A stretch of 64,000 nucleotides of DNA. It comes from Gemmatimonadota bacterium. GTDB lineage: Bacteria > Gemmatimonadota > Gemmatimonadetes > Longimicrobiales > Longimicrobiaceae. The stretch is from NCBI GenBank assembly GCA_028287185.1, contig JAQBQD010000029.1, forward strand, positions 1-64,000, given 5' to 3'. The first letter of the stretch is position 1, and each line of letters starts with the position of its first letter. The position numbers and the translations under genes are program-made. The notes below the pieces were generated by a model. The model was not told the DNA's origin. It made no database searches and was given only the letters and a program-made list of their open reading frames with translations. Below, piece after piece: positions 51,185 to 61,750 of the stretch.

Positions 51185-51418
51185 CTACTCGAGCTCGGCC
51201 GACGCCCTCAGCATCGCGCGCAGATCGTCCAGCGGCATGGTGTGGACGGCGCCCTCCGCGTCGGCCTCGTCGCCGCCCTGCGCCACGTACCGCGGGCGGC
51301 GCAGCGGGTCCGAGATGCAGTGGAAGACCACGCGCGGGCCCGTCGCCAGGCCCGAGCTTCCGGCGGAGGCGAAGGCCTCCCAGGTCAGCAGGTTCTCGTC
51401 GGTGAAGGTGCGGCTCAT
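51185..51418 (-). CDS. Small conserved protein downstream of dnaJ
   Basis: A 77-aa soluble protein with no membrane segment or cysteine cluster. The sequence (LLTWEAFASAGSSGLATGPRVVFHCISDPLRRPRYVAQGGDEADAEGAVHTMP) has a compact alpha/beta look. It begins 35 nt after dnaJ in the same direction, so it probably belongs to the grpE-dnaJ unit. I do not recognise the family. Function unknown. Confidence 0.65.
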   Translation of the reverse strand: MSRTFTDENLLTWEAFASAGSSGLATGPRVVFHCISDPLRRPRYVAQGGDEADAEGAVHTMPLDDLRAMLRASAELE

Positions 51419-51453
51419 CCCGTTCTCGCGTGGCGTGGGTTCAAGGGACCCGC

Positions 51454-52581
51454 TCAGTGCTTGAGCCCCGCGGCCTCGGCGAACTGCGCGAACAGCTCGC
51501 GCTGCGACTCGTCCAGGTCCTTGGGGACGGCGACGGATACCTGCACGTACTGGTCCCCCCGGCGGCCCTGCTTCTCGATCCCGTAGCCCTTGATGCGGAA
51601 GCGCATGCCCGGCTGCGTGCCCGCCGGGATCTTGAGCACCACGCGTGATCCATCCACCGTGCGCACCTTGATCTTCGATCCCAGCACCGCCTGCGCCAGG
51701 TTGATGGGCACGCTGGACACCACGTTCAGCCCCTCGCGCTCGAAGAAGCGGTCGGGGATCACGCGGAAGGTGAGGATCAGGTCTCCGGGCTGACCGCCGC
51801 CGGGGCCCTTCTCGCCCTGGCCCGCCATGCGGATCTTGGAGCCGGTGTCCACGCCCGCCGGCACCGTCACCGCCACCTGCCGCTGGCGCCGAACCTGGCC
51901 GCTGCCCTGGCAGGTGGCGCACGGGTCCGCGGGGATCTTGCCCTTGCCCATGCACGCCGGGCAGGGCCGGTTCACCGCGAAGCCGCCCTGGCCGAAGGTG
52001 ATGGTGCCCTTGCCCTTGCACTCGGGGCAGGGGTTCAGCGCGGTGCCGGGCCGCGCGCCGTTCCCTCCGCAGGTGGCACAGTCCTCGGTCACCGTGAGCT
52101 GCACCGTGATCTTGCCCCCGCGGGCGGCCGTCTCGAATGGCACGTCCACGGCGTACTCGATGTCCTCGCCCCGCTGCGGGCCCGAGGGGCGCCCCTTCTT
52201 CCGGCCGAAGTCGAAGAACGAGCCGAAGATGTCCCCCAGCCCGCCCACGTCCACGTCGTCGAACGAGAAGGTACCCTCCGCGCCCCCGGCCGGGCCCGGG
52301 CCGGGACGCGCGCCTCCGGCGCCGGGCTGCCGCCCGAACCCGAAGCCGCTCATCCCGCCGAACTTGCGGGCCTGGTCGTATTGCTTGCGCTTGGTTTCGT
52401 CGGAAAGCACCGAGTAGGCCTCGGAGATCTCCTTGAACTTCTCGGCCGCGGCCGCGTCGTTGGGGTGCGCGTCCGGGTGGTACTGCTTGGCGAGCTTGCG
52501 GTACGACTTCTTGATCTCGTCCGCGCTCGCGTTCTCCGCGACGCCCAGGACGCGGTAGAAGTCCTTCGTCTGTGTCGACAT
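51454..52581 (-). CDS. dnaJ: Chaperone DnaJ (Hsp40)
   Basis: Co-chaperone that stimulates DnaK and binds unfolded proteins. The 375-aa product is type I: a J domain with HPD (KQYHPDAHP, about residues 34-42), a Gly/Ala-rich linker (about 75-115), four zinc repeats ([32 protein letters not shown]) and the C-terminal peptide-binding domain. It lies 51 nt downstream of grpE. dnaK is not in the window. Confidence 0.97.
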   Translation of the reverse strand: MSTQTKDFYRVLGVAENASADEIKKSYRKLAKQYHPDAHPNDAAAAEKFKEISEAYSVLSDETKRKQYDQARKFGGMSGFGFGRQPGAGGARPGPGPAGGAEGTFSFDDVDVGGLGDIFGSFFDFGRKKGRPSGPQRGEDIEYAVDVPFETAARGGKITVQLTVTEDCATCGGNGARPGTALNPCPECKGKGTITFGQGGFAVNRPCPACMGKGKIPADPCATCQGSGQVRRQRQVAVTVPAGVDTGSKIRMAGQGEKGPGGGQPGDLILTFRVIPDRFFEREGLNVVSSVPINLAQAVLGSKIKVRTVDGSRVVLKIPAGTQPGMRFRIKGYGIEKQGRRGDQYVQVSVAVPKDLDESQRELFAQFAEAAGLKH

Positions 52582-52632
52582 GGGCCTTCGGAGGGAATCG
52601 GGTTCGCGTGCTGCCGGGCGCGGCGGCCGTGG

Positions 52633-53256
52633 TCAGCCGCCGTGCTTCTTCACCCGCACCCGCGCCGGGCGCAGCAAGATCCCCTTGAAGCGGTACCCCT
52701 TCTGGAACACGTCGGCCACCGTGTCGTCCTCGTCGGCGGCGTCCGTGGCCACCGTGGTGATGGCCTCGTGGACCGTGGGGTCGAAGGGCCGCCCCTCGGA
52801 CTCGATCACCTCCAGCCCCGCCGCCTCCAGCGCACGCACCAGCTTGCGCTCCACCATCTCGGCGCCCTCGTGCAGCACCTTCGTGGAGGTGGCCTCGGGG
52901 TCGATGTGGGCGATGCGCTGCAGGTCGTCCACCGCGTCCAGCAGCTTCTCCGTGAGCTGCGCCTGGGCGCGCACGCGGGCCTCGTCCAGCTCGCGGGTGG
53001 CGCGCTTGCGGTAGTTGTCGAACTCGGCCGCCAGCCGCAGGTGGCGCTCGCGGGCGGTGTCCAGCTCCGAACGAAGCCCGCCGCCGCCCACGCTTCCCAC
53101 CTCGACCTCGCCGGGCTGCACCTCGGAGGGACCGCCGTCCTGCCCGTACGCGGGCCCGCCGGCCTGGCCGTTCGCCTGGCCATTGGCGCCGGCGGATCCA
53201 TCGGCGGGGTCTCCCGCGTGCTGCTCTCGGCTGCGGTCGTGCTTCTTATCGGTCAT
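52633..53256 (-). CDS. grpE: Nucleotide exchange factor GrpE
   Basis: Exchange factor for DnaK. The 207-aa product has a disordered Ala/Gln/Gly-rich N-terminus (about 1-45), the long coiled coil (ARERHLRLAAEFDNYRKRATREL) and the beta-domain with FDPTVHEAITTV and FQKGYRFKGILLRPARVRV. I chose ATG 53256 (MTDKKHDRSRE); the TTG six codons earlier has no support. No CIRCE or sigma-32-like promoter was identified upstream. Confidence 0.95.
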   Translation of the reverse strand: MTDKKHDRSREQHAGDPADGSAGANGQANGQAGGPAYGQDGGPSEVQPGEVEVGSVGGGGLRSELDTARERHLRLAAEFDNYRKRATRELDEARVRAQAQLTEKLLDAVDDLQRIAHIDPEATSTKVLHEGAEMVERKLVRALEAAGLEVIESEGRPFDPTVHEAITTVATDAADEDDTVADVFQKGYRFKGILLRPARVRVKKHGG

Positions 53257-53379
53257 CGTCGCGGATGATGGCAATGGATGGGGCCGCTCGCCGCCGGGAG
53301 CCGGCGCGAGCGCGTTCGGACGCTATCCCAGCGTACGGGCTCTACCGCGGTTTCGCAAGCGAGGTGCCACCCACGACCG

Positions 53380-54261
53380 TCAAGATGGCAGCGTTTCGGC
53401 CGCGTGGGCGGCGATCCAGGCGGCCACGTCCGCCACCAGGCGCGCCCGCTCCACCTCGTTGTGCGGCTCGTGGTACATCCCCTCGTACACCCGCACCGTC
53501 ACGTCGCCCGCCAGGGAGCGCGCGAACGCCTCCGTGACATCCGTGCGCACGATCGGGTCCGCGCCGGGCAGCAGGAAGAGCAGCGGAAGGGCGAGTGAGC
53601 CGCCGTTGGACCGCGCCCCTTCCATCGCTTCCAGCATCTCCGCGTACATCCGCGGCGAGATCCACGGGTGCACCAGCGGGTCCTCGCGGTAGGTGCGCAC
53701 GTATTCCGCATCGTGCGACAGCTCCGACGGGTCGATCTCGTTGGAGAGCGGGAGCGCGGGGAAAAGGCGGTTCAGCACCCCCGCCAGCGCCGTCTTCCAG
53801 CGCGGCGCGCGGTCGTGCGCGGCCAGCAGCGGGGCGGACAGGATCGCGCCGCGGAACGGGGCCGGGGGGTGCGTCTGGAGGTAGCGGAGGGCGATCAGGC
53901 CGCCGAGGGAATGGCCGTACAGGAAGCGCGGGAGCGACGGATCGAGGTCGGGCGAGACGGCGAGGCGGAAGCGCTCGAAGTCGGCGGCGAGCTGGTCGAA
54001 GCGGGGAACGTATCCCCGGGCGCCCTCGGACAGCCCGTGGCCCCGGTGGTCCGGCGTCCAGAGGGAGATGCCGTGCGACGCCAGGTCCGCGGCCAGGCGC
54101 GCGTAGCGGCCCCCGTGCTCGCCCAGGCCGTGGGACAGCAGGACGTCGGCGCGGGGATCGGGCGCGATCCAGGCCTGCCAGCGGAGGTTGAGCCCGTCGT
54201 CCGTGCGGAAGCCGCCGGCGCGGTGCTCGGGCGCGGGCGACGAGCCCGGGCCGCCGATCAC
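53380..54261 (-). CDS. Alpha/beta hydrolase, monoacylglycerol lipase-like
   Basis: Serine hydrolase of the Hydrolase_4 (MGL/PldB-like) type, 293 aa. The oxyanion region LLSHGLGEHGGRY, the TPDHRGHGLSEG turn, the nucleophile elbow YGHSLGG (about 137), the acid in LLPGADPIVRTD, and the histidine in EGMYHEPHNE give a complete triad. A role in lysophospholipid or monoacylglycerol breakdown is typical. It starts at GTG 54261, 14 nt after pgsA, without a clear ribosome-binding site; an upstream non-ATG start is possible. Confidence 0.85.
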   Translation of the reverse strand: MIGGPGSSPAPEHRAGGFRTDDGLNLRWQAWIAPDPRADVLLSHGLGEHGGRYARLAADLASHGISLWTPDHRGHGLSEGARGYVPRFDQLAADFERFRLAVSPDLDPSLPRFLYGHSLGGLIALRYLQTHPPAPFRGAILSAPLLAAHDRAPRWKTALAGVLNRLFPALPLSNEIDPSELSHDAEYVRTYREDPLVHPWISPRMYAEMLEAMEGARSNGGSLALPLLFLLPGADPIVRTDVTEAFARSLAGDVTVRVYEGMYHEPHNEVERARLVADVAAWIAAHAAETLPS

Positions 54262-54275
54262 CGTGGAGATGGAGG

Positions 54276-54932
54276 TCAGGACGGGGCGCCGCGGCGGCCG
54301 GCGGGGCCCAGCGCGCGGTACTCCACCATGTAGACGGCGAGGGAATAGACCGTGAGGAGGACGGCTGCGGCGAGCACCACGACCGTGAAGCCGTAGTGGA
54401 ACTTCTCCCATCCCGCCCAGAAGCCGCCCGACCACCCCTTGTCGATCGCCAGGTCGTGGAAGGCGTACCAGAGGATGGCGGCGCCGATGAAGATGTTCTG
54501 GCAGACGGCCTTGTACTTTCCCGACTGACCTGCGGCGATGACCAGCCCGCGGCGCGCCGACCAGCTCCGGAAGGCGGTGATGAACGCCTCGCGGCCGAAG
54601 ATGACGAGCACGATCCATAGCGGAAAGCGGCCGCCGGGCCAGGGAAAGCCGTAGCGCGGCTCGGCGCCGTGCGAGAGCAGGTAGAGCGGGACGAAGGTGG
54701 CGGCCAGGAGAAGCTTGTCTGCCAGCGGGTCCAGCAGCTTGCCCAGGTCCGTGATCAGCTTGCGGGTGCGGGCCAGGTGCCCGTCCCACAGGTCCGAGAG
54801 GGCGGCGACCAGGAAGACGACGAAGGCCGCCAGCCGTGGGCCGAACCCCTCCACCAGCAGCAGCGGCCCGACCACCAGGGCCAGGCCGATCCTGCCGAGC
54901 GTGATCAGGTTGGGCAGGTTCAGCCCGCGCAT
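54276..54932 (-). CDS. pgsA: CDP-alcohol phosphatidyltransferase, PgsA-type
   Basis: Transfers the phosphatidyl group of CDP-diacylglycerol to glycerol 3-phosphate, first step of phosphatidylglycerol synthesis. The 218-aa protein has several membrane helices and the family motif DLWDGHLARTRKLITDLGKLLDPLADK (DGxxAR...G...D...D, about residues 47-73). It begins MRGLNLPNLITLGRIGLAL. It follows mglA after a 12-nt gap. PgsA is the likeliest member; related synthases share the motif. Confidence 0.88.
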   Translation of the reverse strand: MRGLNLPNLITLGRIGLALVVGPLLLVEGFGPRLAAFVVFLVAALSDLWDGHLARTRKLITDLGKLLDPLADKLLLAATFVPLYLLSHGAEPRYGFPWPGGRFPLWIVLVIFGREAFITAFRSWSARRGLVIAAGQSGKYKAVCQNIFIGAAILWYAFHDLAIDKGWSGGFWAGWEKFHYGFTVVVLAAAVLLTVYSLAVYMVEYRALGPAGRRGAPS

Positions 54933-54943
54933 GGCAGACGGCC

Positions 54944-55522
54944 TCAGCTCAGGGACTTGATGACGAGCTTGCTGACCGCCTTCAACGTGTCGAACACGCC
55001 GATGCCACGGACGCCCACCGCCTCGTAGAACGGCACCTTGCCCGGGTTGAGCTGCTGCTCCAGCTCCTGGAGGGACGAGATGTTGGGCAGATCGCGCTTG
55101 TTGTACTGGATGACGAAGGGGATCTCGCGCAGGTCCAAGCCGTACTCCGACAGGTTGTCGTACAGGTTGTGCATGCTCTCGATGTTCGCGTCCAGCCGCT
55201 CCACCTGGCTGTCGGCCACGAACACCACCCCGTCCACCCCTTTCAGGATCAGCTTGCGCGAGGCGTTGTAGTACACCTGCCCCGGCACCGTGTACAGGTG
55301 GAAACGCGTCTTGAAGCCACGGATGCTGCCCAGGTCCACCGGCAGGAAGTCGAAGAAGAGCGTGCGCTCCGTCTCCGTGGCCAGCGAGATCAGCTTGCCG
55401 CGGGTGTTGGGCGCCACCTTCTCGTAGATGTACTCCAGGTTCGTGGTCTTGCCGCACAGACCCGGACCGTAGTAGACGATCTTGCAGTTGATCTCGCGCG
55501 AGGCGTAGTTGATCATCGACAT
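54944..55522 (-). CDS. mglA: MglA-type Ras-like GTPase
   Basis: Small GTPase that sets cell polarity and controls motility machinery, switching with its GAP MglB. The 192-aa product has the P-loop [10 protein letters not shown] (residues about 19-28; Gly-Pro-Gly as in MglA), the [14 protein letters not shown] switch II with the intrinsic Arg/Gln features of the family, and the base-recognition NKRDLP. Its start overlaps no gene; mglB is 13 nt upstream in the same operon. A gene pair in this order is the classical polarity module. Confidence 0.95.
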   Translation of the reverse strand: MSMINYASREINCKIVYYGPGLCGKTTNLEYIYEKVAPNTRGKLISLATETERTLFFDFLPVDLGSIRGFKTRFHLYTVPGQVYYNASRKLILKGVDGVVFVADSQVERLDANIESMHNLYDNLSEYGLDLREIPFVIQYNKRDLPNISSLQELEQQLNPGKVPFYEAVGVRGIGVFDTLKAVSKLVIKSLS

Positions 55523-55535
55523 GGGGCCGCCTCCT

Positions 55536-56036
55536 TTACAGGTCGCCGAAGAGGCGGTCGATCTCGTCCTCCGCCTCGTCGACGAAGGCGGACTCCACGC
55601 GCGACGACGCCGGGCTGGCGGCGCTGCGCTCGAACATCTCGCGGAAGATCTCGCTCAGCTCGCGCACGACTCCCTTCACCTTGATTCGGATCATGCCGAG
55701 GGTCGTCCGGTTGTCGAACAGGACGACGAGGATCACCCGCTTGGCCACGTCGGCCAGGTACATCGACTCCTTCTCTCCCTGGTGGAAGAGCGAGGAGAAC
55801 TCGTTCTCGCCGATCATGGAGGCGAGCTGGTCGTTGGCCGAGAAGTCGGCCGCCGCCAGCGACGCGAACGCCGTGGAGTCGAACACCGGCTTCTCGCCCG
55901 CAGTGGTGACGAGCTGGCCCGTGCGGTCCACCAGCAGGGTGCAGCGGGCGCTGGAGTCGAAGAGGAAGGCCTGGAGCAGCTTGTCGATGCGGTTGAAGTC
56001 GCTCTCCTCGAACGACCAGCTCGAAGCGCCGGCCAT
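55536..56036 (-). CDS. mglB: MglB-type Roadblock/LC7 protein
   Basis: GTPase-activating partner of MglA. The 166-aa product holds a single Roadblock/LC7 domain (about residues 20-115: [22 protein letters not shown]-like core, [17 protein letters not shown]) followed by a charged helical tail ([17 protein letters not shown]). It overlaps the small membrane-protein gene upstream by ATGA and precedes mglA directly. Confidence 0.92.
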   Translation of the reverse strand: MAGASSWSFEESDFNRIDKLLQAFLFDSSARCTLLVDRTGQLVTTAGEKPVFDSTAFASLAAADFSANDQLASMIGENEFSSLFHQGEKESMYLADVAKRVILVVLFDNRTTLGMIRIKVKGVVRELSEIFREMFERSAASPASSRVESAFVDEAEDEIDRLFGDL

Positions 56037-56350
56037 CAGGCGACCTCCGTGGGCACGGCGCGCGCGGCGAGGGCGTCCTCCAGCCGGGCCAGCACCGCCG
56101 TGGCGCGCCGGCGCAGCATGGGCCGGCGCTCCCAGGCCAGGAAGTCGCGCAGAAGCAGCACCGTGTCCACCGAGGCCGCGCGGCCCCCCAGGTACTCCAG
56201 CGCCGCCAGCCGCCGCAGCGGGTGCGGCGAGAACAGGTCGCGCTGGCTGCGGCTGATCTGGTCGCGCACCAGCAGCACCGCGAGCGCCGCGGCGGCGCCG
56301 ACGGCGAGCAGGGTTACGGCGGTGGTTCGCAGGATGCGGTTCTTTTCCAT
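56036..56350 (-). CDS. Small membrane-anchored protein in the mglBA operon
   Basis: A 104-aa protein with one N-terminal membrane helix (ILRTTAVTLLAVGAAAALAVLLV, residues about 6-28) and a basic helical cytoplasmic domain (SPHPLRRLAALEYLGGRAASVDTVLLLRDFLAWE ... MLRRRATAVLARLE) that looks like HEAT-type helical hairpins. It overlaps mglB by four bases, so co-translation is likely. I do not recognise the family. A membrane anchor for the polarity pair would fit, but this is a guess. Confidence 0.72.
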   Translation of the reverse strand: MEKNRILRTTAVTLLAVGAAAALAVLLVRDQISRSQRDLFSPHPLRRLAALEYLGGRAASVDTVLLLRDFLAWERRPMLRRRATAVLARLEDALAARAVPTEVA

Positions 56351-56446
56351 GGCCCCGGTGAGGTCACTGCGGCGGGCCCGCCGGCCGCGGTCCCAGTTCG
56401 GTTCGGTGCGTCCGCGGTGGGCGGAAAGCCATGCGGGCGCGAACCC

Positions 56447-57034
56447 TTACAGCTCGCGCCTGCCGTTCAGCGCCTCGGCAATTGTCACGCCGTCGGCGTA
56501 CTCCAGGTCGCCGCCCACGGGCAGCCCGCGGGCGATGCGGGTGACGCGCACGCCGGCCGGCGCGATCAGCTTGTGCAGGTAGAGCGCGGTGGCCTCGCCC
56601 TCCACGCTGGGGTTGGTGGCCAGCACCACCTCGCGCACCTCGCCCTCCTTCAGGCGCTCCAGCAGCGGCCTCACGTTCAGCTCGGCCGGGCCGATGCCGT
56701 CCAGGGGCGAAAGGCGGCCGCCCAGCACGTGGTACATGCCCCGGTACTCGCCCGTGCGCTCGATGGCCATGATGTCCGAGGCCTCCTCCACCACGCACAC
56801 CAGGCCGTGCTCACGGCGCGTGTTCGTGCAGATCGCGCAGGGGCTCTGCTCCGTCAGGTTGCCGCAGCGCTCGCACGCCCGCACCCGCTCGCGCACCGCC
56901 GTGATGGCGCGCGACAGGCGCTGCGCCTCTTCTGCCGGGGCCTTGAGAAGATGAAAGGTGAGCCGAAGCGCCGTCTTCCGGCCTATGCCCGGGAGACGCG
57001 CCAGCTCACCCGTCAGCTCGTCGATCACCGACAA
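56447..57034 (-). CDS. recR: Recombination mediator RecR
   Basis: RecFOR pathway protein that helps load RecA. The 195-aa product has the helix-hairpin-helix (ELARLPGIGRKTALRL, about residues 10-25), a C4 zinc finger (CERCGNLTEQSPCAIC) and the Toprim domain (LVCVVEEASDIMAIERTGEYRGMYHVLGGRLSPLDGIGP). The start is TTG 57034 (MSVIDEL, matching the family) or GTG 57028. Gene order dnaX-ebfC-recR is widely conserved. Confidence 0.95.
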   Translation of the reverse strand: MSVIDELTGELARLPGIGRKTALRLTFHLLKAPAEEAQRLSRAITAVRERVRACERCGNLTEQSPCAICTNTRREHGLVCVVEEASDIMAIERTGEYRGMYHVLGGRLSPLDGIGPAELNVRPLLERLKEGEVREVVLATNPSVEGEATALYLHKLIAPAGVRVTRIARGLPVGGDLEYADGVTIAEALNGRREL

Positions 57035-57056
57035 CGCGCCGTGCTCCCGCCCGCGC

Positions 57057-57377
57057 TCAAAGCCCGGGCATGGGGAAAGGCATGGGCATTCCCCCCGAAA
57101 GCTTGCGCATCTCCTCCTCGTACATCTGCTGGGCGCGGCTCTGCACCTCGCTGACGGCCGCGACCACCAGGTCCTCCAGCATCTCCACGTCCGCGGCGTG
57201 AACCACGGAGGGGTCGATCTTGATGGCCTTGAGCTGCCCGCGCCCGTCGGCGGTGGCGGTCACCATCCCGCCGCCGCTGCTGCACGACACCGTCTTCTGC
57301 CCGAGCTCGGACTGGAGCTGGGCAAGCCGGGCCTGCACCTGCTGTCCGAGCTCGAGGATCTGCTGGAAGTTCGTCAT
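57057..57377 (-). CDS. ebfC: YbaB/EbfC family DNA-binding protein
   Basis: Small nucleoid-associated protein of 106 aa, usual length. It begins MTNFQQILELGQQVQARLAQLQSEL and has the conserved central strand GGGMVTATADGRGQLKAIKIDPSVV and an alpha-helical C-terminus ending in Pro/Met-rich MPMPFPMPGL. It sits between dnaX and recR as in many bacteria. Confidence 0.95.
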   Translation of the reverse strand: MTNFQQILELGQQVQARLAQLQSELGQKTVSCSSGGGMVTATADGRGQLKAIKIDPSVVHAADVEMLEDLVVAAVSEVQSRAQQMYEEEMRKLSGGMPMPFPMPGL

Positions 57378-57476
57378 CTTCCCTGTATGCCGGCGCGCCG
57401 AGGCGGTAAGATACGGATGCGTTCTCCCCGGCCGCAAGGGACGCCCGGGGAAGCGGAAACGCGTGGGAACGGGCGC

Positions 57477-59663
<2,187 letters not shown>

Positions 59664-59713
59664 GGAATATAGCCGCAGAGGGAAGCGCGCTCAACCGAAC
59701 CGGCACGGCGGCC

Positions 59714-59742
59714 TTGCGGGAAGGGGAGCAGGGTTTTATCGT
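59714..59742 (+). promoter_or_regulatory. Promoter of the Phd/ParE module
   Basis: TTGCGG (59714-59719), 17-bp spacer, TATCGT (59737-59742). An inverted repeat ATCAC-CT-GTGAT follows at 59757-59768, just ahead of the antitoxin start, and is a plausible operator for autoregulation. Confidence 0.55.
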
Positions 59743-59781
59743 TCGATCAGCAGTGAATCACCTGTGATGGAGGACAGGCCG

Positions 59782-60075
59782 ATGATCACCACGCGCGACA
59801 TCTACTCCCTGACGGACTTCCAGCGGCACACCCGCGAGCACATCGACCGGCTGAAGCAGACCGGGCGCCCCGAGGTGCTGACGGTGAACGGACGGGCCGA
59901 GGTGGTCGTGCAGGACGCGGAGGCGTACCAGGCGATGCTCGACACGCTGGAGCAGGCGGAGGCGATCGTCGCCATCCGCGAGGGGCTGGAGTCCATCGAG
60001 CGCGGCGAGGGCCGTCCCGCGCTCGCCATGCTGCGCGAAACCCGGGCGAAGTATGGTCCCGACCCGGGGAAGTGA
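59782..60075 (+). CDS. Phd/YefM-type antitoxin
   Basis: A 97-aa antitoxin that represses the operon through its N-terminal Phd fold (MITTRDIYSLTDFQRHTREHIDRLKQTGRPEVLTVNGRAEVVVQDAEAYQAML) and binds the toxin with its C-terminal helix region. The start at ATG 59782 is set by a GGAGGA at 59769-59774; ATG 59767 is an alternative. It overlaps the toxin start by GTGA, typical for such pairs. Confidence 0.88.
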   Translation: MITTRDIYSLTDFQRHTREHIDRLKQTGRPEVLTVNGRAEVVVQDAEAYQAMLDTLEQAEAIVAIREGLESIERGEGRPALAMLRETRAKYGPDPGK

Positions 60076-60368
60076 AGTACGAGATCGTGGCGCAGCCCTC
60101 TGCTGAACGCGAGATCCACGACACGTACCTCTACCTGCTGGGCTTCGGAGGATCAAAGGCGGACGACTGGCTCGATGCCGTCCAGGAAGCGTTCGAATCG
60201 CTGGAGGAGTTTCCCGAACGCTGTGCCTACGCGCCCGAGAACGCCGTGTTCCGGCGCACGATCCGGCAGCTCGTCCGCCCGCCCTACCGCATCGTGTTCA
60301 CCATCGTGGGCGACGACGTCCGCATCCTCCACGTCCGCCACCGTTCGCAGCCGGCGCTGGAGCCATGA
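60072..60368 (+). CDS. ParE/RelE-superfamily toxin
   Basis: A 98-aa toxin starting at GTG 60072, overlapping the antitoxin stop. It begins YEIVAQPSAEREIHDTYLYL, with the YRIVFTIVGDDVRILHVRH C-terminal strand-helix typical of ParE/RelE. ParE members poison gyrase and RelE members cleave mRNA; the active residues visible do not decide between them. The C-terminus (HVRHRSQPAL) lacks a catalytic pattern I could assign with certainty. Confidence 0.85.
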   Translation: MKYEIVAQPSAEREIHDTYLYLLGFGGSKADDWLDAVQEAFESLEEFPERCAYAPENAVFRRTIRQLVRPPYRIVFTIVGDDVRILHVRHRSQPALEP

Positions 60369-60384
60369 CGGGGCCGTCGATGGA

Positions 60385-60546
60385 CGTCGGCACGCCAATC
60401 CACCCGCACCAGAGGGCCCTCACGTGAGATGGAGCAGCAGGACCGTGAAGCTCTCCGGTCAGGTCGACGTTCTTGATCGACCCATCCGAGAACCCCACGC
60501 ACAGACGATCGCCGTCTATGTGCAGTAGCGATGTGACGCGGAGGAA
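60385..60546 (-). pseudogene. Remnant of a DUF2442-family gene
   Basis: On the minus strand, one frame from 60546 encodes FLRVTSLLHIDGDRLCVGF then SDGSIKNVDLTGELHGP. This matches the start of DUF2442 proteins (M-L-R-V-T, G-x-R-L-x-V-x-F-S-D-G-x-x-K-x-V-D-L, E-L-x-G-P). The initiator codon is TTC instead of ATG, and the similarity stops after HGP. A fragment resembling the next part (LVRVD) occurs in another frame, so there is probably a frameshift as well. DUF2442 genes often occur in toxin-antitoxin-like pairs. The gene is probably dead. Confidence 0.5.
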
Positions 60547-60586
60547 GCTACAACTCCCCGCCTGAAGTTCTCCTGTCGATCCATCC

Positions 60587-61660
60587 TCACCCGCCGTCCA
60601 GCCAGTCCAGCACGGAGTCCGTCGAGCGGCCGATCTTGACGCCGGCGGCGGCGAAGCGGTCGAGGGCGAGGGCGGCTTCGGCGGTGTAGTCGGCCAGGAA
60701 CTCGCCGGGGCGCGACGGATCGGGCACGGCGACGGCGGACATGCAGTCCTCCAGCAGCACCACGCGGCGGGCGAGCGAAGGGGCCACGGCGCGGATCTCC
60801 GCCAGCAGGTCCTCCACGGAGCTCTTCACGCAGTGGCTGGACGCCTGGCCGGCCACGATGACCAGGTCCGACTCCACCAGCCGGCCGACGAAGTTCTGGT
60901 TGCGCTCGGCCAGCGTCTCGCCGTCGAAGCGGCGCAGCACCTCGGGCGCCAGCACGGAGTAGTTCTCGGTGAGCGGGTTGCCGCCCTTGATCTCCACCCC
61001 GTTGGCCGCGTGGCGCACGTATGCGTGGAACATGCGTGCCTCGTGCACCACTCCCGCCAGCGCGTGGCCGTCGCTGCCCACGATGCAGTGTGGCGGCCAC
61101 AGGTACAGGCGGTACTTGCCCACGCGCTCCAGCTCGGCGCAGTAGAACTCCACTTGCCGCCGCAGCCACTCGTAGCCGTCGGCCGAGACGAACGGGGCGA
61201 TGGCCGGGTTGGGCCGCACCTCGCCGCGGCGGATCTGGTCCACCGTGATCTCGCGGTACGCCTGCAGGGGCTCGCCCTCCGCGTCCACCCAGAACGATAC
61301 GAAGAAGATCTGGAAGGGCTGGTGCGAGTCCATCGTGCAGGTGATCTCGGTGATCGCGGCCAGGTTGCGGTAGACGAAGCGCGCCAGCCGGTCGCTGTCC
61401 TTCACCGCGCCCTGCCCGCTGCGCCCGCCCACGTACAGCGCGCCCTGGGGAAAGCAGAAGTCCTTCTGCTCGTCCACCAGCAGCAGGTGCACCCGCGCGG
61501 CGTCGTCGGCCGCGGCGGGGATGCCGTGCTCGCGGCGATAGTCGTGCGCCCGCTCGAAGAGCGCCTGCTGGTTGGGCGAGTAGGTCCACGAGGCGGCACT
61601 GGCCGGGTCGTAGAAGTCAGGGATGGGCGTCTCCGCGCGCGCTGCATTCCGGATCGGCAT
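60587..61660 (-). CDS. Isochorismatase-fold cysteine hydrolase, nicotinamidase-like
   Basis: Cysteine hydrolase of 357 aa. It has the catalytic aspartate in LLLVDEQKDFCFP (about residues 58-70), the TMDSH metal region, and the catalytic cysteine in VIVAGQASSHCVKSSVEDLLAEI (about 275). It is much longer than nicotinamidase (about 200 aa) because of an insertion of roughly 90 residues (about 125-215) and an N-terminal extension. It lies next to NAD synthetase in the same direction, which points to NAD salvage, but another amide substrate is possible. Confidence 0.82.
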   Translation of the reverse strand: MPIRNAARAETPIPDFYDPASAASWTYSPNQQALFERAHDYRREHGIPAAADDAARVHLLLVDEQKDFCFPQGALYVGGRSGQGAVKDSDRLARFVYRNLAAITEITCTMDSHQPFQIFFVSFWVDAEGEPLQAYREITVDQIRRGEVRPNPAIAPFVSADGYEWLRRQVEFYCAELERVGKYRLYLWPPHCIVGSDGHALAGVVHEARMFHAYVRHAANGVEIKGGNPLTENYSVLAPEVLRRFDGETLAERNQNFVGRLVESDLVIVAGQASSHCVKSSVEDLLAEIRAVAPSLARRVVLLEDCMSAVAVPDPSRPGEFLADYTAEAALALDRFAAAGVKIGRSTDSVLDWLDGG

Positions 61661-61695
61661 GCCGCCTCCGCTTGGTTCGTTCGATGGATGCAGGT

Positions 61696-61731
61696 CGGCC
61701 CGCCCTTCCGCATCCCGGGAAAGGCGGGCCG
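61696..61731 (-). terminator. Hairpin after nadE
   Basis: A 9-bp GC stem (CGGCCCGCC / GGCGGGCCG) around an 18-nt loop that can pair further (TTCC/GGGA), 20 nt past the nadE stop. Confidence 0.5.
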
Positions 61732-61750
61732 CTCGTCGTCGTTCGATGCC

